Source: DIGJ01 sp041739345
GTDB taxonomy: Bacteria > Bacillota > Clostridia > Lachnospirales > Lachnospiraceae
Length of the DNA stretch: 64,000 nucleotides
Assembly (NCBI GenBank): GCA_041739345.1
Contig: JBGSNZ010000015.1
Location: 33,249-97,248, forward strand
Direction: 5' to 3'
Both the position numbers and the translations under genes were made by a program. Positions 43,818-52,710 of this stretch are shown piece after piece (the stretch's first letter is position 1; the number at the start of each line of letters is the position of its first letter). A model generated the notes under the pieces. It saw only the letters and a program-made list of their open reading frames with translations, ran no database searches and was not told the origin of the DNA.

Positions 43818-44765
43818 TCAGACAAATTCCGATTTTCTTAGAAATTGCAGTGCCGTATTACAGTATTTTTCAGATTCTTGCATACTTGAAGTTGCATGCT
43901 TTGCCTGTTCGACAATTAGTAATTCTTTCGCTCCTTTACAGGCTTCATAATTTGCCTTCCCCATCCAGGTTGGAACAAAGTCATCCTTTTCCCCATGAAT
44001 GAATAAAATTGGAATCTCATTTTCTTTTAAAATTTCTAAGGTGGAACATTCTTTGAAAGAATATCCTATAATGAACTTGCACAAAAAGTTTTCAATATAC
44101 ATAACTGGAAATAAAGGAAGATGAAAATCCATCTTTAGTACGTGTTTGAATATATCATAAGGAGAAGTAAACCCACAGTCTGCAATTACCGCTTTTACAT
44201 TCTTTGGCATATCGAGCCCAAGCGTCATAAGAACGGTAGAACAGCCCATAGAAACACCAGCTAGATAAAGATTTTGTTCCATGGTAAACCGATCATTTAA
44301 ATACTCAATCCATTGCTTACAGTCATATCGCTCTAGCACGCCAAATCCAATGTATTTTCCTTCGCTTTCCCCATGACACCGCTGATGGGCAATTAATAAA
44401 TTATAGCCATTATCATGAAAAAATTTTGCAAGACAGCTAAAATCCCCATAACCGTCGGATCGATATCCGTGCATCATCAAAATCGTATTTTTTGAAGTTA
44501 CCTCGCTCGGTATATAGTAACCAATCAATTTCAGTCCATCTCTTGATGTTAGTGTAATTCGGTCGTCCCGGTGATTATGAATCCATTCTTTTCCCTCTAA
44601 CATCTGTGTTTGGAATGGAAGAAAGTTTCCACTACAATGTCCTTCATAATCCCCCTTATACTTTGGTTTCCTTCGTACAAATGAAAAGGAAAAAAAATAA
44701 ATACTTCCTAACATGGTAATTAATATAAGAACTAATATTGCCGTAATTAAAATTTTAATTTCCAT
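43818..44765 (-). CDS. Alpha/beta hydrolase (YqkD-like)
   Basis: 315 aa. One N-terminal membrane segment (ILVLILITMLGSIYFFSF) anchors a serine hydrolase fold. Visible are the oxyanion region MMHGYRSDGYGD, the nucleophile elbow AGVSMGCSTVL near residue 160, Asp in IHGEKDDFVPTW and the catalytic His in EQAKHATS. Probable esterase or peptidase; substrate unknown. It follows the csd-like gene by 18 bases. Confidence 0.85.
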   Translation of the reverse strand: MEIKILITAILVLILITMLGSIYFFSFSFVRRKPKYKGDYEGHCSGNFLPFQTQMLEGKEWIHNHRDDRITLTSRDGLKLIGYYIPSEVTSKNTILMMHGYRSDGYGDFSCLAKFFHDNGYNLLIAHQRCHGESEGKYIGFGVLERYDCKQWIEYLNDRFTMEQNLYLAGVSMGCSTVLMTLGLDMPKNVKAVIADCGFTSPYDIFKHVLKMDFHLPLFPVMYIENFLCKFIIGYSFKECSTLEILKENEIPILFIHGEKDDFVPTWMGKANYEACKGAKELLIVEQAKHATSSMQESEKYCNTALQFLRKSEFV

Positions 44766-44783
44766 TTTTTTCCTTCTTTCCCT

Positions 44784-45947
44784 TTATTCTATTATCTCTT
44801 TCAGTGCTTCCAATGCTTCATCAATTTCTTCGAGTGTATTTTCATACCCAAAAGAAAAACGTATGGTACCTTCTGGAAAGGTTCCTAGTGTCTTATGTGC
44901 ATTCGGCGCGCAATGCATACCAACTCTTGTCTGTATATGGTATTCACTATCTAATCGAAAAGCAACTGTAGCAGCATCTATATTTGCCGTGGAAAGACTA
45001 ACAACCGCACTTCGATTGTTTCCTTCCTTTTTTCCAGCTACTTTAATTCCCTGTATTTTATTAACTTCACGTATAAAATACTGGGTTAACTTTTGTTCTT
45101 TTTCTCTTATCTTTTCGATTCCTATTTTCTCTACGGCATCCAGTCCCGCAGCAAGTCCTATAATGCCAGGTAGGTTAAGCGTTCCCGCCTCAAATTTGTC
45201 CGGCAAAAAATCAGGAGTTTCTTCCGTGTCAGATATGCTACCGGTACCTCCCGTTATCAAAGCTTCCATAGCATCCGCCATTTCATCCGTAATTATAAAT
45301 CCACCAATTCCTTGTGGTCCTAAAAGTCCTTTGTGTCCGGTAAAGGCAAGCACATCAATATTCATCTGCTTCATCGAAATTGGATATATTCCTGCAGTCT
45401 GCGCACTATCTACTATAAACTTAAGACCATTTTCATGAGCGATTTCTCCTACTTTTTCAATTGGAAATATGGTTCCACTCACATTTGATGCATGTGTCAT
45501 AATAATAGCCTTCGTATTCTCTTGGATAAGAGGTTGGATTTCTTCCATCTCAAGCTCACCTTCCTGATTGCAGGGTATCCGGTCAAAGGTAATTCCCTTC
45601 ATCTTTTGAAGCTGTACAAGCGGGCGCATCACGGCGTTGTGTTCCATAGCACTTACCAAAACATGATCTCCTTCTTTTAAATATCCTTTTAGGATAAAAT
45701 TAAGTGCATAGGTAATATTGTTTGTAAAAATAACATTCTTTACCATCTGTGGCAATGGACCAAAATCAAAAAAGCGGCAAAGCTTTTCTCTTGTTTCATA
45801 TACAACTCCAGCCGTTTCGTAAGCATCCCCATAACTGCCACGGTTTATATTTACACCTACATCCTTCATGTAGGTCATCATAGCTTCTACAACGCCGTCT
45901 CCCTTTGGAAAGGAAGTGGCTGCATGATCAAAATATATACGATTCAT
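44784..45947 (-). CDS. Class V aminotransferase / cysteine desulfurase-like (selenium-linked)
   Basis: 387-aa PLP enzyme. YFDHAATSFPKG at the N-terminus, SAMEHNAVMRP near residue 98, VDSAQTAGIYP near 190 and the PLP lysine in AFTGHKGLLGPQG near 215. The catalytic loop Cys is in VGMHCAPNAHKTLG near 350. It is divergent from yedE and next to other selenium genes, so it may mobilise sulfur or selenium from cysteine or selenocysteine for trafficking; plain sulfur use is possible. AAGGAG precedes the ATG. Confidence 0.85.
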   Translation of the reverse strand: MNRIYFDHAATSFPKGDGVVEAMMTYMKDVGVNINRGSYGDAYETAGVVYETREKLCRFFDFGPLPQMVKNVIFTNNITYALNFILKGYLKEGDHVLVSAMEHNAVMRPLVQLQKMKGITFDRIPCNQEGELEMEEIQPLIQENTKAIIMTHASNVSGTIFPIEKVGEIAHENGLKFIVDSAQTAGIYPISMKQMNIDVLAFTGHKGLLGPQGIGGFIITDEMADAMEALITGGTGSISDTEETPDFLPDKFEAGTLNLPGIIGLAAGLDAVEKIGIEKIREKEQKLTQYFIREVNKIQGIKVAGKKEGNNRSAVVSLSTANIDAATVAFRLDSEYHIQTRVGMHCAPNAHKTLGTFPEGTIRFSFGYENTLEEIDEALEALKEIIE

Positions 45948-46066
45948 AACTACAATCTCCTTTTTCGTTTAATCACAGTATATCACATTTCTCAAATTCA
46001 GCGATATTTCATTTATTAATTTTTTCTATAAATCTTTTCATATTATATGATATATCAATTTCTCAC

Positions 46067-46095
46067 TTACATATCTATATGTTACGCTATATATG
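46067..46095 (+). promoter_or_regulatory. Possible yedE promoter
   Basis: TTACAT (46067-46072), 17-base spacer, TATATG (46090-46095). The spacer region contains ACATAT-ct-ATATGT (46070-46083), an inverted repeat of unknown meaning. Confidence 0.4.
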
Positions 46096-46139
46096 TTAAA
46101 TATTTCTACTGTAAAAGTAGATGGGAGGATTAAGTTAAA

Positions 46140-47198
46140 ATGAACGAAAAACGTAATATACTTATTGTAGGAGCAATCATTGGTATTGTCTCCATTTTAT
46201 TGGTCTACTTTGGAAATCCTGCAAATATGGGATTCTGCCTTGCTTGCTTTGTACGTGATACCGCTGGTGGCTTAGGTCTTCACCGGGCAGAGGTCGTTCA
46301 ATATGTAAGACCCGAATTAATTGGTCTACTCCTTGGTTCTTGCATTCTGGCCTTTGCGAAAAAAGAATTTTCCCCACGCGGCGGAAGTTCACCATTTACC
46401 CGTTTTGTAATTGCCTTTTTTGTTACAATTGGTGCATTAATGTTCCTTGGATGTCCATTCCGTATGATCCTTCGAATCGCCGGTGGTGATTTGAATGCTA
46501 TCATTGGCCTACTTGGCTTTATTGCTGGAATTGGGATTGGTATTTTCTTCTTAAACAAAGGCTTTACTTTAAAACGCACTCACAAATTTGATACTTTAGA
46601 AGGACTTGCTCTTCCAATTTCTTCGATTGCTCTATTAGGAATTTTAGTATTCATTCCAAGCCTTCTTATATTTAGTAGCGAAGGTCCTGGTGCTAAACAT
46701 GCTCCTATTGCAATTGCTTTAATAGCAGGTCTTTTAGTTGGTGCACTTGCTCAAAGAACTCGTTTCTGTATGGTTGGTGGTATTCGTGACTTTATTCTTT
46801 TTAGAGAAACTACTTTAATCATTGGTTTTATTACCATAATTGTGGTTGCTCTACTCGGAAACATTCTTACTGGAAACTTTAATCTTAGTTTTGTCGGACA
46901 GCCAGTTGCACACACCGATGGTTTATGGAACTTCCTTGGTATGACACTGCTTGGATTTGGGTGCGTATTACTCGGTGGTTGTCCATTACGTCAGTTTATA
47001 CTTGCTGGTGAAGGTAATACAGACTCTGCCATTACAATTTTAGGTTTACTTATTGGCGCTGCTTTCTGCCATAACTTTAAATTAGCGTCTTCTCCCGAGG
47101 GTCCAACTCTTAACGGAAAAGTTGCTGTTATGCTTGGTTTTGTTGTTTTTCTCGTTATTGCCTTTGCAAATTCAAGAAAACAGGCAACTGATAACTAA
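46140..47198 (+). CDS. yedE: YedE family selenium/sulfur transporter
   Basis: 352-aa membrane protein with about ten segments. Two repeat halves each carry a Cys motif: MFLGCPFRMILRIAGGD near residue 104 and LLGGCPLRQFILAGEGN near 285, plus a shorter MGFCLACFVRDTAGGLG and RFCMVGGIRDF. These mark the YeeE/YedE family and its selenium-associated branch. It heads an operon with TusA-like and two DUF3343 proteins, suggesting import of a selenium or sulfur species and transfer to carriers. Substrate is inferred. Confidence 0.88.
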   Translation: MNEKRNILIVGAIIGIVSILLVYFGNPANMGFCLACFVRDTAGGLGLHRAEVVQYVRPELIGLLLGSCILAFAKKEFSPRGGSSPFTRFVIAFFVTIGALMFLGCPFRMILRIAGGDLNAIIGLLGFIAGIGIGIFFLNKGFTLKRTHKFDTLEGLALPISSIALLGILVFIPSLLIFSSEGPGAKHAPIAIALIAGLLVGALAQRTRFCMVGGIRDFILFRETTLIIGFITIIVVALLGNILTGNFNLSFVGQPVAHTDGLWNFLGMTLLGFGCVLLGGCPLRQFILAGEGNTDSAITILGLLIGAAFCHNFKLASSPEGPTLNGKVAVMLGFVVFLVIAFANSRKQATDN

Positions 47199-47220
47199 AT
47201 TATTTAAGGAGGAATTAATT

Positions 47221-47430
47221 ATGAATACAATTGATGCACGTGGATATTCCTGTCCACAACCGGTTTTAATGACAAAAAAAGCATTTTCTTCAAACGAAAA
47301 CGCATACACTGTTTTGGTTGATACAAATGCAGCAAAAGAAAATGTAACTCGTTTTGCTACTCATGCAGGATTTCATGTCTCCTGCGAGGTAACACAGACT
47401 CAATATTTTACATTATCAATTAGTAAGTAA
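47221..47430 (+). CDS. TusA/SirA-like sulfur (selenium) carrier protein
   Basis: 69 aa. The single domain begins NTIDARGYSCPQPVLMTKKA; the Cys in CPQP is the persulfide/selenide-carrying residue. AAGGAGG precedes the ATG at 47221. It lies 22 bases after yedE, so it probably accepts chalcogen from YedE and passes it on. Confidence 0.9.
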   Translation: MNTIDARGYSCPQPVLMTKKAFSSNENAYTVLVDTNAAKENVTRFATHAGFHVSCEVTQTQYFTLSISK

Positions 47431-47436
47431 TCGCCC

Positions 47437-47679
47437 ATGAAAACTTATATAATTACATTCTATTCTCATTTCAGTGCCATTGGTTTTCATAAAGCAATGA
47501 AAAAGATAGGTATTGAAGCAACTTTGATGCCTATCCCAAGGCACCTAAGTTCATCTTGCGGAACTTGTGTAAAAGCGTATTGGAACGATTTAGTTCCCAA
47601 TAATATAAAGCACTACGATGGTATTGAAAAGGTGTTTCAAATTAAGGAGCAAGATGTTATAATGGTTTACGAATCTTAA
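47437..47679 (+). CDS. DUF3343 protein (putative Se/S carrier)
   Basis: 80 aa. TYIITFYSHFSAIGFHKAM and the Cys motif SSSCGTCVKAYW near residues 45-56 fit DUF3343. It starts six bases after the TusA-like gene with only a weak ribosome site, so translation is probably coupled. The family is repeatedly found beside selenium genes; its chemistry is not established. Confidence 0.82.
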   Translation: MKTYIITFYSHFSAIGFHKAMKKIGIEATLMPIPRHLSSSCGTCVKAYWNDLVPNNIKHYDGIEKVFQIKEQDVIMVYES

Positions 47680-47692
47680 GGAGGTTCCTTAT

Positions 47693-47947
47693 ATGGATTA
47701 TTATTTAATCACCTTTTCAAATACACATTCAGCCATTACAGCACAGAAATTTTTAAAAGGAAAATTAGATTTTATTGTTATGCCAACATTAAGGGAGATT
47801 TCCAACAGTTGTGGAATCTCCCTTAAAATAGTCAATGCATCTATTATAGAACTCGAAGAACTAATGAATTTATTTGAAGCAAATCAATCTATGTATACAA
47901 TCTATTTCATCGGATCAAATGGTTTGATTGAAAAGAAATCATTGTAG
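47693..47947 (+). CDS. Second DUF3343 protein
   Basis: 84 aa. YYLITFSNTHSAITAQKFL and a single-Cys version of the motif, SNSCGISLKI near residues 43-52. It differs from its neighbour in lacking the second Cys, so the pair may have distinct steps. AAGGAGG precedes the ATG. A perfect 12-bp inverted repeat lies inside the gene (47788-47825). Confidence 0.8.
   Translation: MDYYLITFSNTHSAITAQKFLKGKLDFIVMPTLREISNSCGISLKIVNASIIELEELMNLFEANQSMYTIYFIGSNGLIEKKSL
47788..47825. repeat. Hairpin inside a DUF3343 gene
   Basis: TTAAGGGAGATT and AATCTCCCTTAA, perfect 12-bp arms around 14 bases, with TCCA/TGGA inside. It falls over the Cys motif codons. No T-run follows. Confidence 0.75.
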
Positions 47948-47950
47948 CAA

Positions 47951-49828
47951 TCACAATATCTTCTTTTTTCTTTTTTTTACTCGTCTTACAATAAAATTCG
48001 TTAACCAAATAATCAGTCCTAATACCACAATAGCAACCGCACATATTATAATGGTTGTTTTATTGGGATTTTTAATCATCTCAATAATATTTTTGCTATC
48101 ACTCACTACTTTTCTATCGTGTGTCTGATTGTAGTATTGTGGTATACTCTCAAAGGTATCCACATAGTGTGCAACTGCTGCCCATGCTTTTAATTCCTGT
48201 TTTCCATCATATATTATGCACTTCTCAAAGTCACTTACTGGATTTTTGTCCGCATCCTTTGGCACAATGGATAGAATTCCATAAGACATATCAGTTACTG
48301 CGCTTAACATCTGTCCCGAATACAAATCTGCAACTACGCGGTATAATTTTTCATCTTCGATTTCTTCACGATTTCCATCTTCATTTAAAATGTAAACATC
48401 TGAAACTTTGTTTAAAATCATTCGATTTGTGTTGATAGAATAATTAAGTCCACTGCTGTAAAGCTGCGCTGTTGACATAATTGGAGCAATGGAGGCATCA
48501 ATTTCTGCTACTGTCTTTAATTCTTTCCCGGTCAGATAAATTGAAATTAATGGATACCCCGGTACGCCATCCGGTCCAACTCCAAGTGAACTAATATTAA
48601 ATACATCGGCTACTGTCACATCACCTTTGGCAAACGTATCACGAATAACTCCACTTGGTATAATCGCAGCCGTTACTGGAATATAGTTGTCTCCTTCTGC
48701 TAATTTAACGGAAAAAATATAAGAATCCGACAAAAGATTTCCTAACGTTTCTTCTCTTAATATCTTTCCTATTTCATTTACAGCAGTAAACTCCCAGGAA
48801 TTATATGTAAGTACCTGATCCATTGTATATCCAAATTTACTTAAATATATGGAATCAATATCCGAACGAAACTCATTTATTTTTTGTTTTGTTTGCTCAT
48901 CCTCAGCTATATCTTTTGTCAATGGAATCAACTGATAATCTTCTACCTTCCATCTTCCTTCCTCATTTTGCTCCAATTTAATATTGCCAAGTCTGCTTCC
49001 GTATTCTCCAGCTGAAACAATCCATGTATCTCCAACCAAGAGTGGTGTATCTAAGATACTATGTGTATGTCCACTAATAATCAAGTCAAGCTCCGGTACT
49101 TCTTTCGCCAAAATTTCATCTTCTGACCCTTTCGGATCAAGACTTGTACCGCAGTGAGAAATACACACTATCATATCAACATCTTCATTTTTTCGTATGG
49201 TCGCAACGGTTTCTTTTACACCTTCCACCGGTGTTTTAAATGTTAAGGTACAAGTAGGCGCACATTTTAAAGCATCTTCACCAAAAACCCCTATAATGGC
49301 AATTTTAGTAGTTCCTTTTGTAACAATTGAATATGGCTTAATATCAAGATCTTCAAATTCAGTACCTTTAATGTTTGCATTACAAAGAAGAACGCTTGGA
49401 ATGGAATCGCCACTCTTTTTTGCCACTTCCATCATATTGATCAATCCCTTAGAACGGTAATCAAATTCATGATTTCCAAGTGTAGTTGCATCAAACCCCA
49501 GATATCCTAACATACGAAGTTCGCTTGCTTGTTCTTCATAAATGGTTTGATACAGCGTTCCCATCGAGAAATCACCACCATCGACTACTAACAAATCAGG
49601 ATTTTTTGCACGCTTTTCATCCAAAATGGTTTTCATTCTAGAAAACCCACCCATTTCCAGCATTTCACCATTGTACTGGGTAATAAAGCTTTCAAGATGC
49701 GAGTGTAAATCATGCGTAAAAGCAACTTCTACTTCCTTCGTTTCCTCCGCCTGTGCCAATGATGGCATCATAATACATAAGGCTGCCACTACAAAGATTA
49801 CGTTTACCCATTTTAATAATTTTTTCAT
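47951..49828 (-). CDS. Surface-anchored 5'-nucleotidase/2',3'-cyclic phosphodiesterase family protein
   Basis: 625 aa. Signal peptide ending ...MMPSLAQA (about residue 27), then a two-metal phosphoesterase domain: AFTHDLHSHLE, VVDGGDFSMG, TLGNHEFDYRS, CISHCG, ISGHTHS. A 5'-nucleotidase C-terminal substrate domain follows. The end is a membrane segment (IIICAVAIVVLGLIIWLTNF) and a basic tail, so it is exported and anchored. The first motif reads THDLHSH, with Leu in place of the common Asn or Ile. It probably hydrolyses extracellular nucleotides. It ends three bases from the converging DUF3343 gene. Confidence 0.88.
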   Translation of the reverse strand: MKKLLKWVNVIFVVAALCIMMPSLAQAEETKEVEVAFTHDLHSHLESFITQYNGEMLEMGGFSRMKTILDEKRAKNPDLLVVDGGDFSMGTLYQTIYEEQASELRMLGYLGFDATTLGNHEFDYRSKGLINMMEVAKKSGDSIPSVLLCNANIKGTEFEDLDIKPYSIVTKGTTKIAIIGVFGEDALKCAPTCTLTFKTPVEGVKETVATIRKNEDVDMIVCISHCGTSLDPKGSEDEILAKEVPELDLIISGHTHSILDTPLLVGDTWIVSAGEYGSRLGNIKLEQNEEGRWKVEDYQLIPLTKDIAEDEQTKQKINEFRSDIDSIYLSKFGYTMDQVLTYNSWEFTAVNEIGKILREETLGNLLSDSYIFSVKLAEGDNYIPVTAAIIPSGVIRDTFAKGDVTVADVFNISSLGVGPDGVPGYPLISIYLTGKELKTVAEIDASIAPIMSTAQLYSSGLNYSINTNRMILNKVSDVYILNEDGNREEIEDEKLYRVVADLYSGQMLSAVTDMSYGILSIVPKDADKNPVSDFEKCIIYDGKQELKAWAAVAHYVDTFESIPQYYNQTHDRKVVSDSKNIIEMIKNPNKTTIIICAVAIVVLGLIIWLTNFIVRRVKKRKKKIL

Positions 49829-49852
49829 TGTACCCTCTCTCCAAACTTTTTA

Positions 49853-51208
49853 TTATGTGATTTTACGTATCACTTTTAATTTCTTTGCGCTATATGGAGG
49901 ATACCGAAGACATACATCCAATAATAAATTACTCTTAAAAACTGATTTTTGATGCGTAAAGGTATCAAAACTATATGCTCCATGGTAATTTCCCATACCA
50001 CTGCTTCCTAGTCCACCAAATGGAAGATAATGGTTGGCCAGATGCATAATTACATCATTCACACAGCCACCACCAAATTCTGCATTTCGAAGTACTTTTT
50101 CAACAAGCCTTTGGTTGTTGCTAAATAAATAAAAAGCAAGTGGTCGTGGTTTCATTTTTAACGTAGTAAGTACTTCTTTCAAATTCGAATAAGAAATAAT
50201 TGGTAGAATTGGCCCAAAAATTTCTTCTTTCATAATTTCATCCTCAAGGCTTGCATCCGTAAATATAGTCGGTTCAATTTGCCTTGTTTCTTCGTTTCCG
50301 CAACCACCAATTTTCTCAGCTTCCCCCTGAATAAGCGCAGTTAAACGATCAAAATGATGTTTATTAATTATCTTTGGATACTCTTTATTATTGAGAGCAT
50401 CCCCATACATTACTTTTATCTGCTTTTGTAATTCTATTATAAATTCCTCTTTACACGTCTTATCAATCAGTACATAATCTGGCGCAACACATGTCTGTCC
50501 CGCATTTAAATATTTACCCCATGCCAGTCGCTTCGCAGCAAGCTTAATGTCTGCTGTTTTTTCAATTATACATGGACTTTTACCTCCAAGTTCAAGAACC
50601 AAAGGTGTAACATTTTCACTAGCTGCTGCCATTACCTTTTTACCAACGGCCTCACTCCCAGTAAAGAAAATAAAATCATATTTTTGTTTTAGTATTTCGT
50701 CATAATCCACCTCATAGTCTACGCAGTAAACATGCTTTTTTTCAAACGTCTCATTCACAATTTTTTGAATAATCGCAGATACATGCGCACTACTTTTCGA
50801 AACCTTTAATACAACACAGTTACCTGCAGCTACCGCACCAACAAGCGGAGCCATTGCTAACTGAAACGGATAGTTCCAAGGCGAAAGAATTAGCACTACA
50901 CCATATGGATCACGATACACATAACTTTGTGCCGGAAAATGTGTAATCGGAGTTTTTACCTTCTTTGGTCTTTGCCATGATTTTAGATGGCGAAGTGCAG
51001 ACTTTATTTCTGCTATTACTATCTGTACCTCAGCTAGATAACTCTCTGTCTCTGATTTATTCAGATCCTTCTTTAGTGCCTCAAAAATCAAAGGCTCGTT
51101 ACGTTCAATTGCTTCCTTTAGTTTTATTAATTCCGCTTTTCGAAATGCAATACTTTTTGTTTGGTTTGAATTATAAAACTCTCTTTGTTTTTGTACAATT
51201 TTTTTCAT
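49853..51208 (-). CDS. Aldehyde dehydrogenase (class 3-like)
   Basis: 451 aa NAD(P)-dependent enzyme. ILSPWNYPFQLAMAPLVGAV near residue 107, FFTGSEAVGKKV near 175, LELGGKSPCII with the catalytic Glu near 205 and NAGQTCVAPDY with the catalytic Cys near 240. The short length and absence of an N-terminal extension match ALDH3-type fatty or aromatic aldehyde dehydrogenases. It begins 11 bases after the YhhN gene stop, possibly co-transcribed. Confidence 0.9.
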   Translation of the reverse strand: MKKIVQKQREFYNSNQTKSIAFRKAELIKLKEAIERNEPLIFEALKKDLNKSETESYLAEVQIVIAEIKSALRHLKSWQRPKKVKTPITHFPAQSYVYRDPYGVVLILSPWNYPFQLAMAPLVGAVAAGNCVVLKVSKSSAHVSAIIQKIVNETFEKKHVYCVDYEVDYDEILKQKYDFIFFTGSEAVGKKVMAAASENVTPLVLELGGKSPCIIEKTADIKLAAKRLAWGKYLNAGQTCVAPDYVLIDKTCKEEFIIELQKQIKVMYGDALNNKEYPKIINKHHFDRLTALIQGEAEKIGGCGNEETRQIEPTIFTDASLEDEIMKEEIFGPILPIISYSNLKEVLTTLKMKPRPLAFYLFSNNQRLVEKVLRNAEFGGGCVNDVIMHLANHYLPFGGLGSSGMGNYHGAYSFDTFTHQKSVFKSNLLLDVCLRYPPYSAKKLKVIRKIT

Positions 51209-51219
51209 ATAAACATCTC

Positions 51220-51894
51220 CTATGAGTAAAATATAGATATTCCTAATAGAAAGGTAGCGCTATAATAAGTAAGTAAATTTAAGAACTTCATTATACCATA
51301 TTTCTTCTGATAAAAATATAAGAACAAGATTATTCCATCCGAAAGGAAAAACAGGAATCCTCCTAAAAAAACAAGGAGATAAAAAGACGATCCATTTCCA
51401 TTCATTGCGATTTGAGCACATTTCACAAACAACGCTGTTACAAAGTACGCATAGATTAAAACAGGTGCTTTTAGCTTTCCAACATCCATATATTTAAGTG
51501 TCATTAAGCACCTTACGAGTATTACCCCAAGAAGAGACAACATGAATGTATACCTATTGATTTCTTGGACATACGAGAATCCAAATAAAAAGCTACAATG
51601 TCCTAATAAAAAAGATCCAAGGCCTAATAAAAATAATTTTTCTTGCTCTCCTTCCTCCCGCTTTGCCAAAAAATAATCCCCTAAAAAACAAAAGATAAGT
51701 GCAGGAAACAGCCGCCAAAACAATGGATCGTTTGACGAGTGTATTTTTCCCAAAATAGCTGCAAGTATAAAACCGATACTACATAGGCATTTACTTAGCA
51801 GATGATATTTTTTTAATTGCTCGTTATAACAAGTTAAGATTAAAAATATAAAGGTTAAAATATAGTAAACGATTAAAAACAGTAGCATAGCCAT
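51220..51894 (-). CDS. YhhN family membrane protein (lysoplasmalogenase-like)
   Basis: 224 aa with eight hydrophobic segments. KCLCSIGFILAAILGKIHS, ALIFCFLGDYFLAKRE and GHCSFLFGFSYVQE contain the conserved Asp and His positions of YhhN/TMEM86 proteins. Those proteins hydrolyse vinyl-ether lysophospholipids, releasing an aldehyde, and the neighbouring aldehyde dehydrogenase would fit that product. Anaerobic clostridia do make plasmalogens. The pathway link is inference. Confidence 0.75.
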   Translation of the reverse strand: MAMLLFLIVYYILTFIFLILTCYNEQLKKYHLLSKCLCSIGFILAAILGKIHSSNDPLFWRLFPALIFCFLGDYFLAKREEGEQEKLFLLGLGSFLLGHCSFLFGFSYVQEINRYTFMLSLLGVILVRCLMTLKYMDVGKLKAPVLIYAYFVTALFVKCAQIAMNGNGSSFYLLVFLGGFLFFLSDGIILFLYFYQKKYGIMKFLNLLTYYSATFLLGISIFYS

Positions 51895-51947
51895 TCCCCT
51901 CCATATGTCTATTACTTCATTAAATCATTTTATATTATTTATTACAC

Positions 51948-52697
51948 TTATTTTATTTCTGCTTCCATCAATTGTTTCTCTAAAATTTTTAACTGTCGAA
52001 CCGAAATGCTACATTCCTTTCCATTATCCATAAATAAAATCCGTTTCTTTTTTTCGATTTGTGCAAGACGTTTTATATTAATTACACACGATTTATTGCA
52101 CTGAAAAAAATTTCCATCCAATTGTGCCTTAATTGCCTTAATTGAAGATGTAATATCTATTGCACTGTCTTTTGTATAAATAGTAACTTTATGTACCTGC
52201 AATGATGGCTCAATCAATATGATATCGTCTTGTGAAATCATAACAATTCGATCTTCCACCTGCATTGATATCGCCCTATGAACCGAGTTAGAAGGTAATG
52301 CATATTGTTTCAGCGCGTATAGCATGCACTCTTTTATTTTTTCAGGTATTTCTTCCACTCTTTCTTTGACAATATAATCCATTGCCTCTACCTTATACTG
52401 AAAGGTGAGCGGAGCCATCTCATCGTGTGTCGTAATAAAAACAATAAACCCCCTTGGGTCTAACTTGCGAATCTCAACTGCTAAATCTAATCCATTCATA
52501 TTCGCCTTCAAATCAACATCTAGAAAATAAAGTGCTGGCTTTGAGGAAATTTCCATTTTTTTCAGCAAAACATCTGGGGTCTGTGATGCCAATACTAATT
52601 CCATATCAAGACTTTCAAATGTTATAATATTTTGTATTACTTTACTTAATCTTTGTAAGTGTTCTTTTTGGTCATCACATAAGTAAATTGGTAGCAT
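51948..52697 (-). CDS. agrA: AgrA-type LytTR response regulator
   Basis: 249 aa. Receiver domain: acidic pocket IYLCDDQKEH, phospho-acceptor Asp in YFLDVDLKANMNGLDLA near residue 59 and conserved Lys in DYIVKERV. C-terminal LytTR DNA-binding domain from about residue 140 (FFQCNKSCVINIKRL, ECSISVRQLKILE). It follows agrC and should bind the direct repeats at 54057-54101. Confidence 0.87.
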   Translation of the reverse strand: MLPIYLCDDQKEHLQRLSKVIQNIITFESLDMELVLASQTPDVLLKKMEISSKPALYFLDVDLKANMNGLDLAVEIRKLDPRGFIVFITTHDEMAPLTFQYKVEAMDYIVKERVEEIPEKIKECMLYALKQYALPSNSVHRAISMQVEDRIVMISQDDIILIEPSLQVHKVTIYTKDSAIDITSSIKAIKAQLDGNFFQCNKSCVINIKRLAQIEKKKRILFMDNGKECSISVRQLKILEKQLMEAEIK

Positions 52698-52710
52698 GAT
52701 TGCATTACTC

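Noticed and set aside
44713..45438. 241-codon open frame opposite the desulfurase-like gene
   Set aside because: Shadow of a clear PLP enzyme; composition is low-complexity Ser/Ile.
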